6,329 nt of DNA, from assembly GCA_946644025.1 (NCBI GenBank), contig CAMPCG010000176.1:1-6329 (forward strand), read 5' to 3'. Under the pieces are notes generated by a model. The model made no database searches. It worked only from the letters and a program-made list of their open reading frames with translations, and was not told the DNA's origin. The stretch's first letter is position 1, and each line of letters starts with the position of its first letter. Origin of the DNA: an uncultured Prevotellaceae bacterium. GTDB taxonomy: Bacteria; Bacteroidota; Bacteroidia; Bacteroidales; Bacteroidaceae. Shown here in pieces: positions 5,723 to 6,329 of the stretch. The position numbers were made by a program, and so were the translations under genes.

Positions 5723-5818
5723 AAATTTACAAACCACGACAGTGTTTGTACAAACTATGTCGGCGTTTGTACAAACTACGACGACGTTTGTACAAACTAC
5801 GACGTAGTTTGAAGATTG
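5723..5818. repeat. Array of 12-bp palindromes with exact 21-bp period
   Basis: Three identical perfect palindromes GTTTGTACAAAC lie at 5744-5755, 5765-5776 and 5786-5797. The period is 21 bp and the intervening nine bases are similar (TATGTCGGC, TACGACGAC, TACGACGTA). In the same register, a right half-site (TACAAAC, 5728-5734) precedes the array and a left half-site (GTTTG, 5807-5811) follows it. Twenty-one bp equals two helical turns, so all sites face the same side of the DNA. The near edge is 73 bp upstream of the -33 element of the small-gene/serS promoter. A binding array for a dimeric DNA-binding protein is the simplest reading; a dispersed intergenic repeat is the alternative. Confidence 0.8.
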
Positions 5819-5876
5819 TCCCAACCCTTTCCCTGTTTAAAGTACGGGTAAAAACAACTTTTTAACGGCTTTTTCT

Positions 5877-5963
5877 CATCATCAGAACCGAAAGGAAGGC
5901 CACGACCATAATGTCCGCCGTATCTGGAAGATGGAGGAGATGGATGCCGACCATGTGAAGGCC
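5877..5963 (+). pseudogene. Probable remnant of an HNH endonuclease gene
   Basis: Read from 5877 the plus strand encodes a stretch containing HNVRRIWKMEEMDADHVKA (5907-5963). It resembles the core of Bacteroidetes HNH endonucleases, where an EMDADHV motif carries the catalytic His and normally continues AWSKGG and then the NCQMLCKTHN block. Here the match stops after DHVKA at a run of seven C (5962-5968), and the downstream block is absent. Upstream the frame is open only to a TAA at 5838-5840, with no Met before residue 19 of the stretch and no Cys-x2-Cys zinc knuckle. It is therefore broken at both ends. The similarity is from memory of the family and the fragment is short, so chance is not excluded. 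Confidence 0.5.
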
Positions 5964-5980
5964 CCCCCGGAGTCTACAAT

Positions 5981-6016
5981 AAAAAAACGCCGGGGCCTTT
6001 TGACGGGCTCCGGCGG
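5981..6016 (-). terminator. Intrinsic terminator after the ompH-like gene
   Basis: On the minus strand CGCCGGAGCC pairs with GGCCCCGGCG (ten positions, one A-C mismatch) around an eight-base loop, followed by seven T (5981-5987). The stem starts about 27 bases after the stop codon at 6043-6045. It ends the transcript of the gene entering from the right. Confidence 0.85.
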
Positions 6017-6042
6017 ATGTTATCAGAAGTGGGGGAAAGACG

Positions 6043-6329
6043 TTATTTCAGCCCCAGTTTGGTCTTCACCTGTGCCGTGATGTCGGTGGAGAGGGTGGTG
6101 CTGATATAGGGTATGGAGTTGGTGGTCATGATGTAGACATATCCACCCTCCTGGCCGATGGCCTTGACGGCGTCGAGCATCTTCTGCTGGATGGCGGCCA
6201 TCTTCTCCTGCTCAGCCTTCTGCAGGGCCTGCTGGTTGTCCTGAAGGCTCTCCTGGTACTTCTGGTAGGAGTCCTGGATTTCCTGCTGGCGGCGCTGCTT
6301 GATGTTGTCGGGCAGGGTGGCCTGCTCCT
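6043..6329 (-). CDS. OmpH/Skp-family periplasmic chaperone, C-terminal part
   Basis: Only the last 94 residues are in the window; the N-terminus, including the expected signal peptide, lies beyond the right edge. The visible part is a long Gln/Glu/Lys/Ala-rich helix (from DNIKQRRQQEIQDSYQKYQE onward to KMLDAVKAIG), forming one arm of the jellyfish-like tentacle. It then returns to the beta body with GGYVYIMTTNSIPYIS and ends STDITAQVKTKLGLK, typical of Bacteroidetes OmpH proteins. Family members are about 160-190 residues, so roughly half is seen. Such chaperones hold unfolded outer-membrane proteins in the periplasm for the BAM machinery. It is the last gene of its transcript, as shown by the terminator that follows. 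Confidence 0.9.
   Translation of the reverse strand, partial: EQATLPDNIKQRRQQEIQDSYQKYQESLQDNQQALQKAEQEKMAAIQQKMLDAVKAIGQEGGYVYIMTTNSIPYISTTLSTDITAQVKTKLGLK

Larger units (their letters stand above)
5611..6042. other. Gene-poor intergenic region of about 430 bases
   Basis: No convincing intact gene is seen here on either strand. From left to right it holds the promoter of the small-gene/serS operon (5639-5670) and an AT-rich stretch with T-runs (5671-5722). The 21-bp-phased palindrome array (5723-5818) comes next, then a short AT-rich stretch (5819-5876), the HNH-like remnant (5877-5963) and the ompH terminator (5981-6016). Confidence 0.7.

Noticed and set aside
5744..5797. A minimal CRISPR array
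   Set aside because: The repeats are 12 bp and the gaps only 9 bp with similar sequence; CRISPR units are much longer with unrelated spacers, and no cas genes are present.
5625..5807. A 60-codon plus-strand frame containing repeated FVQTTT peptides
   Set aside because: The peptide repeat is simply the 21-bp DNA repeat read in frame (seven codons per unit); it begins inside the opposite-strand promoter and has no coding character.
5862..5954. A 30-codon minus-strand frame with a hydrophobic C-terminal half (ADIMVVAFLSVLMM)
   Set aside because: It lies antisense to the HNH-like remnant, has no promoter, and follows the ompH terminator; hydrophobicity alone is not enough to call a small membrane protein.

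Overview
The window reads as a chromosomal segment of a Bacteroidales bacterium, most likely Prevotellaceae or a relative. Three things point there: promoters of the Bacteroidetes type (-7 element TAnnTTTG, best case with a TTTG -33 element 20 bases upstream), starts without Shine-Dalgarno sequences, and protein content (a bacterial serine palmitoyltransferase, a long-form RluA-type pseudouridine synthase, and a SerRS with Bacteroidetes-like sequence). Coding regions are fairly GC-rich, whereas intergenic DNA and two small genes upstream of serS are visibly more AT-rich. Family assignments come from reading motifs, not from database searches.

Left part (1-2240): a serine palmitoyltransferase gene, cut by the left edge, runs leftward. 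A DAGK/sphingosine-kinase-family lipid kinase gene runs rightward from the same 148-base intergenic region. The kinase stop codon overlaps by one base the start of a small cysteine-rich single-pass membrane protein gene. This protein resembles the FeoB-associated Cys-rich family, and its 3' end overlaps the next gene tail to tail. The pairing with a sphingolipid-committing enzyme makes a sphingoid-base or ceramide substrate for the kinase worth testing.

Middle part (2100-5610), all on the minus strand in the order 105-aa hypothetical, 73-aa hypothetical, serS, rluA-like. The two hypothetical genes overlap by ATGA, and serS follows after 25 bases. A clear Bacteroidetes promoter precedes the set. 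An intrinsic terminator closes serS, yet its U-tract ends only nine bases before the GTG start of the pseudouridine synthase, so that gene must rely on read-through or an unseen promoter.

Right part (5611-6329): a gene-poor stretch of about 430 bases holds the promoter just mentioned. It also holds an array of three identical 12-bp palindromes spaced exactly 21 bp apart with half-sites on each flank, a fragment that looks like the remains of an HNH endonuclease gene, and the terminator of an OmpH/Skp-like periplasmic chaperone gene that enters from the right edge. The array and the coupled unknown gene pair are the least explained parts of the window.
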